NCBI GenBank assembly: GCA_900542035.1
Contig: UQMJ01000013.1
Location: forward strand, 1 to 64,000
Source: an uncultured Clostridium sp.
GTDB taxonomy: Bacteria > Bacillota > Clostridia > Lachnospirales > Lachnospiraceae
Length of the DNA stretch: 64,000 nucleotides
Reading direction: 5' to 3'
Of this stretch, positions 17,297 through 24,050 are shown piece by piece. The notes beneath the pieces were generated by a model. It ran no database searches, was not told the origin of the DNA, and saw only the letters and a list, made by a program, of their open reading frames with translations. The first letter of the stretch is position 1. Every line of letters begins with the position of its first letter. Made by a program: the position numbers and the translations under genes.

Positions 17297-17713
17297 ATGA
17301 ATATATTATTTTTTTTGACGCCGAAAAAAGAAATTGCTTATATTTATGATGATGACAGCCTTCGACAGGCTTTAGAAAAGATGGAACACCGCAGATACTC
17401 CTGTGTACCGATAATCAATCGTTCTGGAAAATACGTAGGAACCATTACAGAAGGAGATCTTTTGTGGGATATTAAAAACAAGCTGAATCTAAGCCTGAAA
17501 GAGTCTGAAAAAATTCCGGTTACTGTTATCAGCCGCCGGAACGATTATGATCCAGTACATATTGAAACGACAATGGAAGATTTGATTGATAAGGCATTAA
17601 ATCAGAATTTCGTACCAGTTGTAGATGACCAGAACAATTTTATTGGGATTGTAACCAGAAAAGATATTATCCGATATTTTTCTGACAAACAGTTAAAAAC
17701 TCCAATGAACTAA
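17297..17713 (+). CDS. Stand-alone CBS-domain pair protein
   Basis: A 138-residue protein made of two CBS domains (about residues 8-62 and 76-132): VAYIYDDDSLRQALEKMEHRRY-like first repeat with VPIINRSGKYVGTITEGDLL, and a second with FVPVVDDQNNFIGIVTRKDII. Such pairs bind adenine nucleotides or (p)ppGpp/c-di-AMP and regulate other proteins; the partner is unknown. TGGAGGAATGAA precedes the ATG. It lies downstream of a terminator and so has its own promoter. Confidence 0.85.
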   Translation: MNILFFLTPKKEIAYIYDDDSLRQALEKMEHRRYSCVPIINRSGKYVGTITEGDLLWDIKNKLNLSLKESEKIPVTVISRRNDYDPVHIETTMEDLIDKALNQNFVPVVDDQNNFIGIVTRKDIIRYFSDKQLKTPMN

Positions 17714-17802
17714 CATACAGAAAATAACCGGACGGACTGGTAACAAAAATTGTGGAAATCCAAGTTTGATCTTGCCAAAACAGTTTGTATGTAATATCAT
17801 TG

Positions 17803-17814
17803 TTGTGTATACAA
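17803..17814. promoter_or_regulatory. Probable GntR operator upstream of its own gene
   Basis: TTGTGTATACAA centres on GTATAC and differs by one base from the TTGTATACAA pair found before the SDR gene at 19398-19427. Its place 30 bp before the GntR start codon suggests autoregulation. Confidence 0.5.
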
Positions 17815-17841
17815 AATGACCGGCAGTTGGAAGGAGCAAAT

Positions 17842-18549
17842 ATGGACGCAGGCAGTTATAAAAACCGAGAAGAAATGGTTTATCAGGTATTAAAAAAAGA
17901 AATTCTGGATTTGGAATTAAAACCAGGACAGTTAATTCGGGAAAACGAGATCTGCGAGCGCTTTTCTGTATCCAGAACGCCGGTTCGTGACGCGCTCAGG
18001 CTGTTGCAGGAGCAAGGATTTGTCAAAACAGTACCGTATAAGGGGATTTTTGTAACGCTTTTAAATCTCAGCAACATTAAGCAGATGATTTATATGCGTG
18101 TAGCAGTGGAGACGATGGTTTTACGGGATTTTATGGAAATTGTAAGTCCCATGCTGATGGAGAGGATCCGATATGAAATCCGTAAGCAAAAAGCGGTAAT
18201 TCTGGAACCAGATTTTAAGCCAGAGCAGTTTTATCGAATGGATGCGCAGATGCACAGCATCTGGTTTCAGGCTACAAAAAAGCAGAAATTATGGGAGATC
18301 ATCCAGGCACAGCAGCTGCATTATACCCGATTCCGTATGATGGATTTTGTTACAGAAACCGATTTTCCCCGTATTATCAAAGAACATGAAGCCATGTTTG
18401 CGATGATTGAGAAAAAAGACATTGCCGGAATGGAGCGAGTTTTAAAAGACCATCTGTATTTCAGTATGAAACGGATGCGTTACCAGATTGATGTAGAGTA
18501 CAGGGACTATTTTGAAGAAGAGCCAGAAGAAGGAAAGTTCGATATTTAA
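17842..18549 (+). CDS. GntR-family transcriptional regulator (FadR/FCD subfamily)
   Basis: A 235-residue regulator: winged helix at about 12-78 (LELKPGQLIRENEICERFSVSRTPVRDALRLLQEQGFV) and an all-helical FCD ligand domain (about 88-220) with the usual metal-ligand type positions (D in FYRMDAQMH, H in EHEAMF, H in LKDHLYFS). FCD regulators sense small organic acids. ATG 17842 follows AAGGAG. Matching operators before its own gene and before the SDR sugar dehydrogenase suggest it controls sugar-acid catabolism. Confidence 0.9.
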   Translation: MDAGSYKNREEMVYQVLKKEILDLELKPGQLIRENEICERFSVSRTPVRDALRLLQEQGFVKTVPYKGIFVTLLNLSNIKQMIYMRVAVETMVLRDFMEIVSPMLMERIRYEIRKQKAVILEPDFKPEQFYRMDAQMHSIWFQATKKQKLWEIIQAQQLHYTRFRMMDFVTETDFPRIIKEHEAMFAMIEKKDIAGMERVLKDHLYFSMKRMRYQIDVEYRDYFEEEPEEGKFDI

Positions 18550-18580
18550 ATTTGTGCAAGAAGAATAAGGAAGAGATTTG

Positions 18581-18623
18581 AAGCGGCAGAATATGGGAAA
18601 TCCTCATAGAGCCGCTTTTTTGT
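18581..18623 (+). terminator. Terminator after the GntR gene
   Basis: AAGCGGC (18581-18587) pairs with GCCGCTT (18611-18617), followed by TTTTT. Confidence 0.65.
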
Positions 18624-18748
18624 TGAAAAAGTATTCGAAAAAACTGCCATCGGTTTCTGGATGTATGGAAAAAGATACACATATCTTTCAAAACCGCTTC
18701 ATATATTTTAGTATCAGTGTACAGGCAACATAGACAGGATGGGAGAAA

Positions 18749-19339
18749 ATGAATCATTATTTTAAACCGAAATACGAATGTGCAATCCGAATTTTGCTGG
18801 CAAAGCTGGAGGTAATTAATGCGGAACTTTCCATAGAACTTTCTCGAACCGTAATAACAGGAATGTCCGGACGATTAAAAACCTGGGAAAGTATCGAAAA
18901 AAAGGCTGCCAGAAAAGGGTATGGAAAAGCAGATGAGAAGGCATTGGCATCAATTTGCGATATTGCAGGAGTACGGGCGGTATGCGCTTATATGGATGAT
19001 GTGTATCGGGTAGCAAAAGCGCTTCAAAAACATCAGGATTTAAGAATTGTGCGAATCAAAGATTACTTGAAAATGCCAAAATCGTCAGGATACCGAAGTC
19101 TCCATCTGATAGTAGAAGTACCTGTGTATTTTCAGGGAGAATTGGAACTGGTAGAGGCAGAGGTTCAGCTTAGAACCAGCGCCATGGATTTCTGGGCTTG
19201 TCTGGATCATCAGCTGCGGTATAAACGGGGAAAGCAGGAAGCCGGATTAATTGGAGAAGAATTAAGGGAATATTCCAGTGTTGTAGCGGACCTTGACAGG
19301 AAGATGGTAGAACTGAGAAATCGAATTGCGGCGATTTAA
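18749..19339 (+). CDS. Small alarmone synthetase-like GTP pyrophosphokinase
   Basis: A 196-residue RelA/SpoT-domain protein without hydrolase or regulatory domains, the size of RelQ/RelP proteins. Seen motifs: SGRLKTWESIEKKA (substrate loop, about residue 40), DIAGVRAVC (conserved Asp, about 70), SGYRSLHLIVEVPV (about 111) and VEAEVQLRTSAMDFWACLDHQLRYK region (catalytic Glu, about 131). It should transfer pyrophosphate from ATP to GDP or GTP to make (p)ppGpp. ATG 18749 is preceded by GGATGGGAGAAA. It stands alone between two terminated units. Confidence 0.88.
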   Translation: MNHYFKPKYECAIRILLAKLEVINAELSIELSRTVITGMSGRLKTWESIEKKAARKGYGKADEKALASICDIAGVRAVCAYMDDVYRVAKALQKHQDLRIVRIKDYLKMPKSSGYRSLHLIVEVPVYFQGELELVEAEVQLRTSAMDFWACLDHQLRYKRGKQEAGLIGEELREYSSVVADLDRKMVELRNRIAAI

Positions 19340-19397
19340 AACTTTGTCGGAAATTTTTTCAAAACATATTGCAAAATACGCTGGGATGTGCTATTAT

Positions 19398-19427
19398 TTG
19401 TATACAAGATAAGTTAGTTGTATACAA
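19398..19427. promoter_or_regulatory. Two TTGTATACAA operators before the SDR gene
   Basis: Perfect 10-bp palindromes TTGTATACAA at 19398-19407 and 19418-19427, centres 20 bp (two helical turns) apart, 25 bp before the SDR start. A related site precedes the GntR gene at 17803. This fits cooperative repression by the FadR-type regulator. Confidence 0.65.
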
Positions 19428-19451
19428 ATTTTGAGAAAAGGAGAAGGGACA

Positions 19452-20255
19452 ATGAAAGACTTAAATGCATTTTCACTGGAAGGCAAAGTAGCATTAGTAA
19501 CCGGCGCATCCTATGGTATCGGCTTCGCAATTGCAAGCGCTATGGCAGCAGCAGGTGCAACTATCGTATTTAACGATATTAAGCAGGAACTGGTAGATAA
19601 AGGAGTAGCTGCTTACGAGGAAGCTGGTATTAAGGCTCATGGCTACGTTTGCAATGTATGTGACGAAGACGCTGTAAATGCTATGGTGGCTCAGATTGAG
19701 AAAGAAGTAGGAGTAATTGATATTTTAGTAAATAACGCTGGAATCATCAAGAGAATCCCGATGATCGAAATGTCTGCAGCTGATTTCCGTCAGGTAATTG
19801 ATGTAGACTTAAATGCTCCTTTCATCGTAGCAAAGGCAGTTATTCCTTCTATGATTAAAAAAGGCGGCGGAAAGATCATTAATATCTGCTCCATGATGTC
19901 CGAATTTGGCCGTGAGACCGTTTCTGCATATGCAGCAGCAAAGGGCGGCTTAAAGATGCTGACCAGAAACATCGCATCTGAGTACGGTGAGTACAACATT
20001 CAGTGTAATGGCATTGGACCTGGTTATATTGCAACTCCTCAGACTGCTCCTCTGCGTGAGATTCAGCCTGATGGTTCCAGACATCCATTCGATCAGTTTA
20101 TTATTGCAAAGACTCCAGCAGGACGTTGGGGCGAGGCAGAAGACTTAGGCGGACCAGCAGTATTCCTGGCTTCCGAAGCTTCCAATTTTGTAAACGGTCT
20201 GATTCTGTATGTAGATGGCGGTATTCATGCTTACATCGGCAAACAGCCTTCATAA
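19452..20255 (+). CDS. SDR family oxidoreductase, gluconate 5-dehydrogenase-like
   Basis: A 267-residue classical short-chain dehydrogenase: TGASYGIG cofactor loop (about 18-25), NNAG (about 97), catalytic Ser in ICSMMSEFGRE (about 148), YAAAK (Tyr about 161, Lys about 165), and PGYIATPQT. The sequence is close in pattern to gluconate 5-dehydrogenases and 2-deoxy-gluconate dehydrogenases, which interconvert sugar acids and keto-sugar acids with NAD(P). AGAAGGGAC precedes ATG 19452. Its codon use is more biased than that of its neighbours (highly expressed style). Twin GntR operators lie upstream and a strong terminator follows, so it is a single-gene unit. Confidence 0.88.
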   Translation: MKDLNAFSLEGKVALVTGASYGIGFAIASAMAAAGATIVFNDIKQELVDKGVAAYEEAGIKAHGYVCNVCDEDAVNAMVAQIEKEVGVIDILVNNAGIIKRIPMIEMSAADFRQVIDVDLNAPFIVAKAVIPSMIKKGGGKIINICSMMSEFGRETVSAYAAAKGGLKMLTRNIASEYGEYNIQCNGIGPGYIATPQTAPLREIQPDGSRHPFDQFIIAKTPAGRWGEAEDLGGPAVFLASEASNFVNGLILYVDGGIHAYIGKQPS

Positions 20256-20291
20256 TCCAGAAGAAAATAGCTTTCGTGCTATCAGTTAAGA

Positions 20292-20338
20292 AATACAGAG
20301 ACTGCCAGAAGACATCTGAGGCAGTCTCTGTATTTTAG
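20292..20338 (+). terminator. Terminator after the SDR gene
   Basis: A perfect 15-bp stem, 20292-20306 with 20320-20334 (core AGAGACTGCC/GGCAGTCTCT), ending in TATTTT. Confidence 0.85.
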
Positions 20339-20405
20339 ATTTGACAGAATCCGGACAGGAAAACGTACATAAGAGAAAAAGTTCTTGGATAAGTGAGAAA
20401 AACAG

Positions 20406-20434
20406 TTGCATTTTCCTATGGGATTTGCTATACT
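20406..20434 (+). promoter_or_regulatory. Sigma-A promoter of tRNA-Pro
   Basis: TTGCAT (20406-20411), 17-bp spacer, TATACT (20429-20434), ending 17 bp before the tRNA. Confidence 0.7.
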
Positions 20435-20451
20435 AATATGGCGTTAAATAA

Positions 20452-20525
20452 CGGAGTATGGCGTAGCTTGGTAGCGCGCTCGGCTGGGGGCCGAGAGGTC
20501 GCAGGTTCAAATCCTGTTACTCCGA
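20452..20525 (+). tRNA. tRNA-Pro (anticodon GGG)
   Basis: Acceptor CGGAGTA (20452-20458) pairs with TACTCCG (20518-20524), discriminator A. The anticodon arm is CTCGG-CTGGGGG-CCGAG, giving GGG, and the T arm holds GGTTCAAATCC. CCA is not encoded. No integration has occurred at this tRNA; the prophage is in cotJC instead. Confidence 0.93.
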
Positions 20526-20530
20526 CTGTA

Positions 20531-20560
20531 AAGTCCTTGATTATTCAAGGACTTTTTGTT
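20531..20560 (+). terminator. Terminator after tRNA-Pro
   Basis: AAGTCCTTGA (20531-20540), loop TTAT, TCAAGGACTT (20545-20554), then TTT. Confidence 0.85.
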
Positions 20561-20609
20561 GTACTGCTTCGTTCTGCATAGCTTCTAAAATGGGGACGGA
20601 ATCTTTCAA

Positions 20610-20993
20610 TCAGGAACAAGGGCAGTTCGTACCGCAGTTCTGATTTTCCTGGGCAGTCCGGACGGTTCCGGCAGCAAAGCCTGCAGTAAATCCTTGGTTG
20701 TAGCACATCCGGCATACTTCGTTTGCAGCCCACGGATTGCACCATCCGTTCCCGCATCTGTTTTCCTGCTGTCTGCCGCACTGGTTTTCCCGTTGTTCGC
20801 CGCATCTGTTTTCGCATCTGTTTTCCCGCTGCTCGCTGCATCTGTTTTCGCATCTGTTTTCCTGCTGTCTGCCGCATTGGTTTTCCCAATAGTTACAGCA
20901 TCGGTTGCCGCACCAGCTGCCGCATTGATTTTCCCATCTGCATCCTCTGCACATACAGCAATTACGATTCCAATTACAATTCCATCTACACAT
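20610..20993 (-). CDS. Cys-rich repeat protein, candidate spore coat/exosporium protein
   Basis: A 127-residue protein very rich in Cys, Asn, Gln and Arg. The middle (about residues 36-80) is a run of short units of the form ENxCGxxQ and ENRCENRC. The C-terminal third has a small GFTAGFAAG patch and ends in NCGTNCPCS. On the minus strand, AAAGGAG lies nine bases before the ATG, which supports this frame over the opposite-strand frames. Its composition and its position beside cotJ suggest a disulfide-crosslinked coat or exosporium protein, in the manner of Clostridial CdeC/CdeM; I do not recognise a family. Confidence 0.7.
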   Translation of the reverse strand: MCRWNCNWNRNCCMCRGCRWENQCGSWCGNRCCNYWENQCGRQQENRCENRCSEQRENRCENRCGEQRENQCGRQQENRCGNGWCNPWAANEVCRMCYNQGFTAGFAAGTVRTAQENQNCGTNCPCS

Positions 20994-21023
20994 ATTTGAA
21001 GTCTCCTTTGATTGTTAAGGGTA

Positions 21024-21032
21024 TACTGTATG
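21024..21032 (-). promoter_or_regulatory. Candidate mother-cell -10 for the Cys-rich gene
   Basis: Read leftward the sequence is CATACAGTA, matching the sigma-E/sigma-K -10 patterns CATACANT and CATANNNTA, about 30 bp before the start codon. No clear -35 was found, so this is tentative. Confidence 0.35.
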
Positions 21033-21063
21033 ATATGGGACAGTAGGACAAAAGGTTCTTTTC

Positions 21064-21090
21064 ACGTTATTTCAGAGATGACATAGATTA
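21064..21090 (+). promoter_or_regulatory. Candidate sigma-K-type promoter of cotJ
   Basis: AC (21064-21065), 16 bp, then CATAGATTA (21082-21090) fits the sigma-K pattern AC-N16/17-CATANNNTA and lies 31 bp before cotJA. In Bacillus subtilis cotJ is sigma-E dependent, so the sigma factor is uncertain. Confidence 0.4.
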
Positions 21091-21121
21091 ATAGTAGAAA
21101 TTTCCTGAAAGGAGCGATTCG

Positions 21122-21481
21122 ATGGATTGCTATTCGCCCAGAAAAAATCTTAATGCGGATTGTTCAAGAATAACGGGTTCTATGCCATGTATGCCTGGTC
21201 CAAATTTCCGTCCGGTATCTCCAGCACAGCCGATTTCCGGCCCCATGATGCCTCCGGCTATGGAACAGGAGGCAGCTGTTTCTCAAATGCAAAGGTTTGG
21301 AATGCAGAATTCCTGTACCAATACAGCGCCTGAGTGTCTGGAACGAAACTATGCAGTTGCTATGGCGTATGTTCCATGGCAGCAGTGGCAGAATGTATAT
21401 TCAATGGAACAGGGATTTGCCAGGGGAACGATTTTCCCAGATTTAGATCTTCCATTTTTGCCAGGGAGGTGCCGTTTATGA
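21122..21481 (+). CDS. cotJA: Spore coat protein CotJA
   Basis: A 119-residue protein whose C-terminal half carries the CotJA pattern: YAVAMAYVPWQQWQNVYSME followed by RGTIFPDLDLPFL. The N-terminal half is Pro/Met/Cys-rich. CotJA, CotJB and CotJC form an inner-coat group. GGAGCGATTCG precedes the ATG, and the stop overlaps the cotJB start (ATGA). Confidence 0.93.
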   Translation: MDCYSPRKNLNADCSRITGSMPCMPGPNFRPVSPAQPISGPMMPPAMEQEAAVSQMQRFGMQNSCTNTAPECLERNYAVAMAYVPWQQWQNVYSMEQGFARGTIFPDLDLPFLPGRCRL

Positions 21482-21738
21482 GAAATCCAAACACAGATCC
21501 CTTGCTTACTCCGGTAAATGAGGCCGGTTTTGCGTTAGATGAAGTAGTCTTGTTTTTAGATACCCATCCTTGCGATATGGGAGCATTGGCTTATTACAGG
21601 CAGGCAAAAATGCGCTATGAACAGGCGGTTTCTGCTTATGAAAATCAGAGAGGCCCATTAATGATGAATCATGTCAATGACAGTCATTATTGGACCTGGG
21701 TAGACGGCCCCTGGCCTTGGGAAGGAGGATGCAGATAA
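21478..21738 (+). CDS. cotJB: Spore coat protein CotJB
   Basis: An 86-residue protein with the whole CotJB pattern: THPCDMGALAYYRQAKMRYEQAV in the middle and DSHYWTWVDGPWPWEGGC at the end. It overlaps cotJA by four bases and has GGGAGGTGCCGTTT before the ATG. The cotJC start codon shares the following bases. Confidence 0.95.
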   Translation: MRNPNTDPLLTPVNEAGFALDEVVLFLDTHPCDMGALAYYRQAKMRYEQAVSAYENQRGPLMMNHVNDSHYWTWVDGPWPWEGGCR

Positions 21739-21843
21739 ATGTGGAAATATGAAAAACGGCTTCAGTATCCAGTAAAAATTTCGCAGCCGAATCCGAAGTT
21801 GGCATCGTTCATCATTAGCCAATACGGAGGGCCTAATTGCTGA
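21739..21843 (+). pseudogene. cotJC: cotJC 5' fragment (34 codons), split by the prophage
   Basis: The first residues, MWKYEKRLQYPVKI up to FIISQYGGP, match the start of CotJC, a manganese-catalase-like coat protein of about 190 residues. In other CotJC proteins the next residues are DGELAA; here the frame turns to Asn-Cys-stop within six bases. The serine integrase gene begins just beyond, on the other strand. The missing C-terminal part must lie at the prophage right end, outside the window. Excision would rebuild cotJC. Confidence 0.88.
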
Positions 21844-21860
21844 AACCTATAATGTTTTTT
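21822..21860. other. Probable prophage left attachment site (attL)
   Basis: Homology to cotJC ends in TACGGAGGGCCT (21824-21835). The crossover of a large serine recombinase is a 2-bp core, probably within GGAGGGCC. The exact dinucleotide cannot be fixed without attR. Confidence 0.65.
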
Positions 21861-21876
21861 GTAGGGGTGGAATTAA

Positions 21877-23334
21877 TTAAGATAGATAATAGTAGAATTG
21901 GAGAGTGCTATCTGCTCTGTTATATACAATGTACTTGATTACCTGCCGAATTGCAACCCCCTTTGTTTCATAATCTATATCTGGATTAGACAGAGTTTCA
22001 CACACAGTCTGTATTCTTTTAAGCAATTCTTCTTTTCCAGCCTCTTCATCAGCGGGAGAGATGCTGCATAACTTCTCCAACTCTTCAGTCAATTCTGTAC
22101 GCTCCATCAAGAGTCGCTTCTTATTTTCTTTGTATTCCTCAAGCGTGTCAATGCCATTTTCGTAAGCGTCATGGATCCGACGCTCTTTGACGGTAACTTT
22201 TTCAATCGCTTCTCTAAGCAATTCCTTCCGGTCGATGGTTTCATCATCTTGAGGCGGAATATACTCATAAGAGATTTCGCCCGTGACCAGAACTTCTTGC
22301 AATGATTGGATAACTGCCTGCTCTATTTTGCGCACAGAGATAGAGTTGGAGCCTGGGTGCATACCTTTGATGTATTTCCAGCACTGAAATGCATCGCTGC
22401 GTTTTTGAGGGCTGTTAGAGCGACTGTAGGAGAGTGTGGAACCGCAAACACCACACCTTAACAGACCGGATAACCAATGCTTGCAGGAGGAGACGTCTCG
22501 ATGTCTGATTGTCTGGGATTCGCGTTTGATGCGTGTCTGGTTATCCTCAAATACTGCGGTTACAATGGGACTTAGTTCATGCGTTCCATGAAAGCTGATA
22601 TTATTCCAGGTAACTGTACCGATGTAGAACCTATTTGTCAGAATGCGGTAAATAGTTCTGCGTTCAAAGGCAGTTCCTCTCTGGGTCAAGTAACCTAGCC
22701 GGTTCAGTTCGCGGGCGATTCCGGTCATGTCCATACCGTTGTGATAGAGGGTATGGATCTGCTCCACGATTTTCATCCGTTCTGGGTCTATGACGAATGG
22801 GTTTCCATGACCGACAGCAGCATATCCCATAGATGGGGCCGTTTGGTATCCATTGCGCAGGGCTTTTTCCGTCATGCCCCGAAGGACTTCGCCGGATAGG
22901 TTAATAGAATAGTATTCGTCAAACCATTCGATGATGGTTTCAATCAGCCGCCCAAACATTCCTTCAGCTATAGGTTCAGATACGCTTTTTATCTCTACGC
23001 CACACTTTTTACGTAAAATTCCCTTATAGAATGTACTTTCTTCCTGGTTGCGGGCAAATCGGGAAAATTTCCACAGATACAGACGTTTAAACGGCGCCGG
23101 ATTTTCTGATTTTGCAACGGCAATCATCCTTTGAAAGGCCGGCCGATTTTCGGCTTTTCGTCCAGAGATACCACGCTCCTCCATAAAAATAAATTCATCC
23201 GGAATATAATATCCGTCTGCTTTTGCGGCATCCTTAATGACCCGAACCTGGGCGTCTGGAGACAGCTCGGTCTGTTCATCAGAACTTACCCGAATATATG
23301 CGGCTCCAATTTCCAATGTAGATAATAGTGTCAT
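21877..23334 (-). CDS. Large serine recombinase, prophage integrase
   Basis: A 485-residue large serine recombinase. The N-terminal resolvase domain has AAYIRVSSDEQ (catalytic Ser about residue 17) and the LYLWKFSRFARN stretch with the conserved Arg; a recombinase domain follows (GYAAVGHGNPFVIDPE to RRTIYRILTNRFYIG), then a zinc ribbon (LLRCGVCGSTLSYSR with a later C) and a coiled coil (about 390-450). ATG 23334 has AGGAGATGATATT before it; longer in-frame starts lack a site. It ends 34 bp from the cotJC junction, as expected for an integrase beside attL. Confidence 0.93.
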   Translation of the reverse strand: MTLLSTLEIGAAYIRVSSDEQTELSPDAQVRVIKDAAKADGYYIPDEFIFMEERGISGRKAENRPAFQRMIAVAKSENPAPFKRLYLWKFSRFARNQEESTFYKGILRKKCGVEIKSVSEPIAEGMFGRLIETIIEWFDEYYSINLSGEVLRGMTEKALRNGYQTAPSMGYAAVGHGNPFVIDPERMKIVEQIHTLYHNGMDMTGIARELNRLGYLTQRGTAFERRTIYRILTNRFYIGTVTWNNISFHGTHELSPIVTAVFEDNQTRIKRESQTIRHRDVSSCKHWLSGLLRCGVCGSTLSYSRSNSPQKRSDAFQCWKYIKGMHPGSNSISVRKIEQAVIQSLQEVLVTGEISYEYIPPQDDETIDRKELLREAIEKVTVKERRIHDAYENGIDTLEEYKENKKRLLMERTELTEELEKLCSISPADEEAGKEELLKRIQTVCETLSNPDIDYETKGVAIRQVIKYIVYNRADSTLQFYYYLS

Positions 23335-23386
23335 AATATCATCTCCTAGTGCATTGTACGGTTTTTGGGTGCAAAAAATACGCCCC

Positions 23387-23415
23387 TTGTCAGGACACTC
23401 CAGAAATGATATACT
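23387..23415 (+). promoter_or_regulatory. Rightward sigma-A promoter between integrase and ParB-like gene
   Basis: TTGTCA (23387-23392), a 17-bp spacer, TATACT (23410-23415). No rightward gene follows; a strong rightward terminator does, at 23475-23510. Confidence 0.5.
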
Positions 23416-23446
23416 AGAATTCTGATATGTAGTGTATCTTCTGGAG
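23398..23446. repeat. Imperfect inverted repeat upstream of the integrase
   Basis: CTCCAGAA (23398-23405) with TTCTGGAG (23439-23446), and inside it GATATACT (23408-23415) with AGTGTATC (23431-23438). It covers the -10 of the rightward promoter and lies about 70-110 bp before the integrase start, so it could be an operator or an RNA hairpin. Confidence 0.5.
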
Positions 23447-23510
23447 TACATCCGGTAAGAGAAACTATGTAAAGCCGTTCTTGGTTGCAGCCAGGAACGG
23501 TTTTTGTTTT
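23422..23510 (+). ncRNA. Predicted small RNA of about 90 nt
   Basis: A promoter at 23387-23415 and a terminator hairpin CCGTTCTTGG-TTGCAG-CCAGGAACGG (23475-23500) followed by TTTTTGTTTT bound a short rightward transcript without a coding frame. Both neighbouring genes are on the other strand, so the terminator has no other obvious client. Confidence 0.4.
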
Positions 23511-23537
23511 ATAATAAAAATGACAGGTTCATTATGT

Positions 23538-24050
23538 CTACTCAGTAGGTTTCCATGCTCGTGAAAACTCACTATCCTTAAACATCTCAGCAATTCCGGT
23601 AATCTGTTTTAATCTTAAAATTTCATCTGCATCCATTCCAAGATGTTTAGCAATCCAAGCATCAGAGCGGCCAATACTGTGCAGTTCACATACGATATTA
23701 CTCATTAGATCTACGTCGTGAGTTCCTCTTGCTCGATTGTGCCTGATTGTGCTTGCCATGCGGTTATCAATGCTTTTATTAATTACAGACACTGGAATAC
23801 AACCACCTTCGCGCTCATAGATGTCTTTATGGTCTAACATGATTCTATATCGGTGGAATCCATCTACGATTTCATAGCGATCTGTCTCTTCATTGTGGTA
23901 GCATACGATTGGCATAGTGTAACCGTCTTCTTTAATGCTATCATACAACAGCTTCATCTCCGGAGGAGCAACGCTGTTGGGATTGTATTCATTTGGATCG
24001 ATTTTTTCGATTGGCACTGGAATTACATTATAAACAGGGCTTTTATACAT
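23538..24050 (-). CDS. ParB/Srx-fold protein, IbrB-like
   Basis: A 170-residue ParB N-terminal-domain protein: IEKIDPNEYNPN (about 15), then IKEDGYTMPIVC and IVDGFHRYRI (about 62-71, the GxxR-type nucleotide motif), HNRARG (about 103), and a C-terminal helix-turn-helix-like part (IAKHLGMDADEILRLKQITG). It pairs with the adjacent PAPS-reductase-like gene exactly as IbrB pairs with IbrA in enterobacterial prophages, where they act together on gene expression. The two genes overlap by 8 bases. In DNA phosphorothioation, ParB-like DndB likewise accompanies PP-loop DndC, but no other dnd gene is present. Confidence 0.85.
   Translation of the reverse strand: MYKSPVYNVIPVPIEKIDPNEYNPNSVAPPEMKLLYDSIKEDGYTMPIVCYHNEETDRYEIVDGFHRYRIMLDHKDIYEREGGCIPVSVINKSIDNRMASTIRHNRARGTHDVDLMSNIVCELHSIGRSDAWIAKHLGMDADEILRLKQITGIAEMFKDSEFSRAWKPTE

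Noticed and set aside
18712..18725. TATCAGTGTACAGG, similar to the MITE end
   Set aside because: Only about 14 bases match, with no partner end or TA flanks nearby; most likely chance.
20393..20581. 62-codon rightward open frame
   Set aside because: It is read through tRNA-Pro and its terminator; the RNA gene explains the sequence.
20694..21046. Two rightward open frames over the Cys-rich gene, one resembling a hydrophobic repeat protein
   Set aside because: They have no ribosome site; the opposite strand has AAAGGAG at the right distance and a coat-like composition. The apparent repeats are the shadow of the ENxC units.
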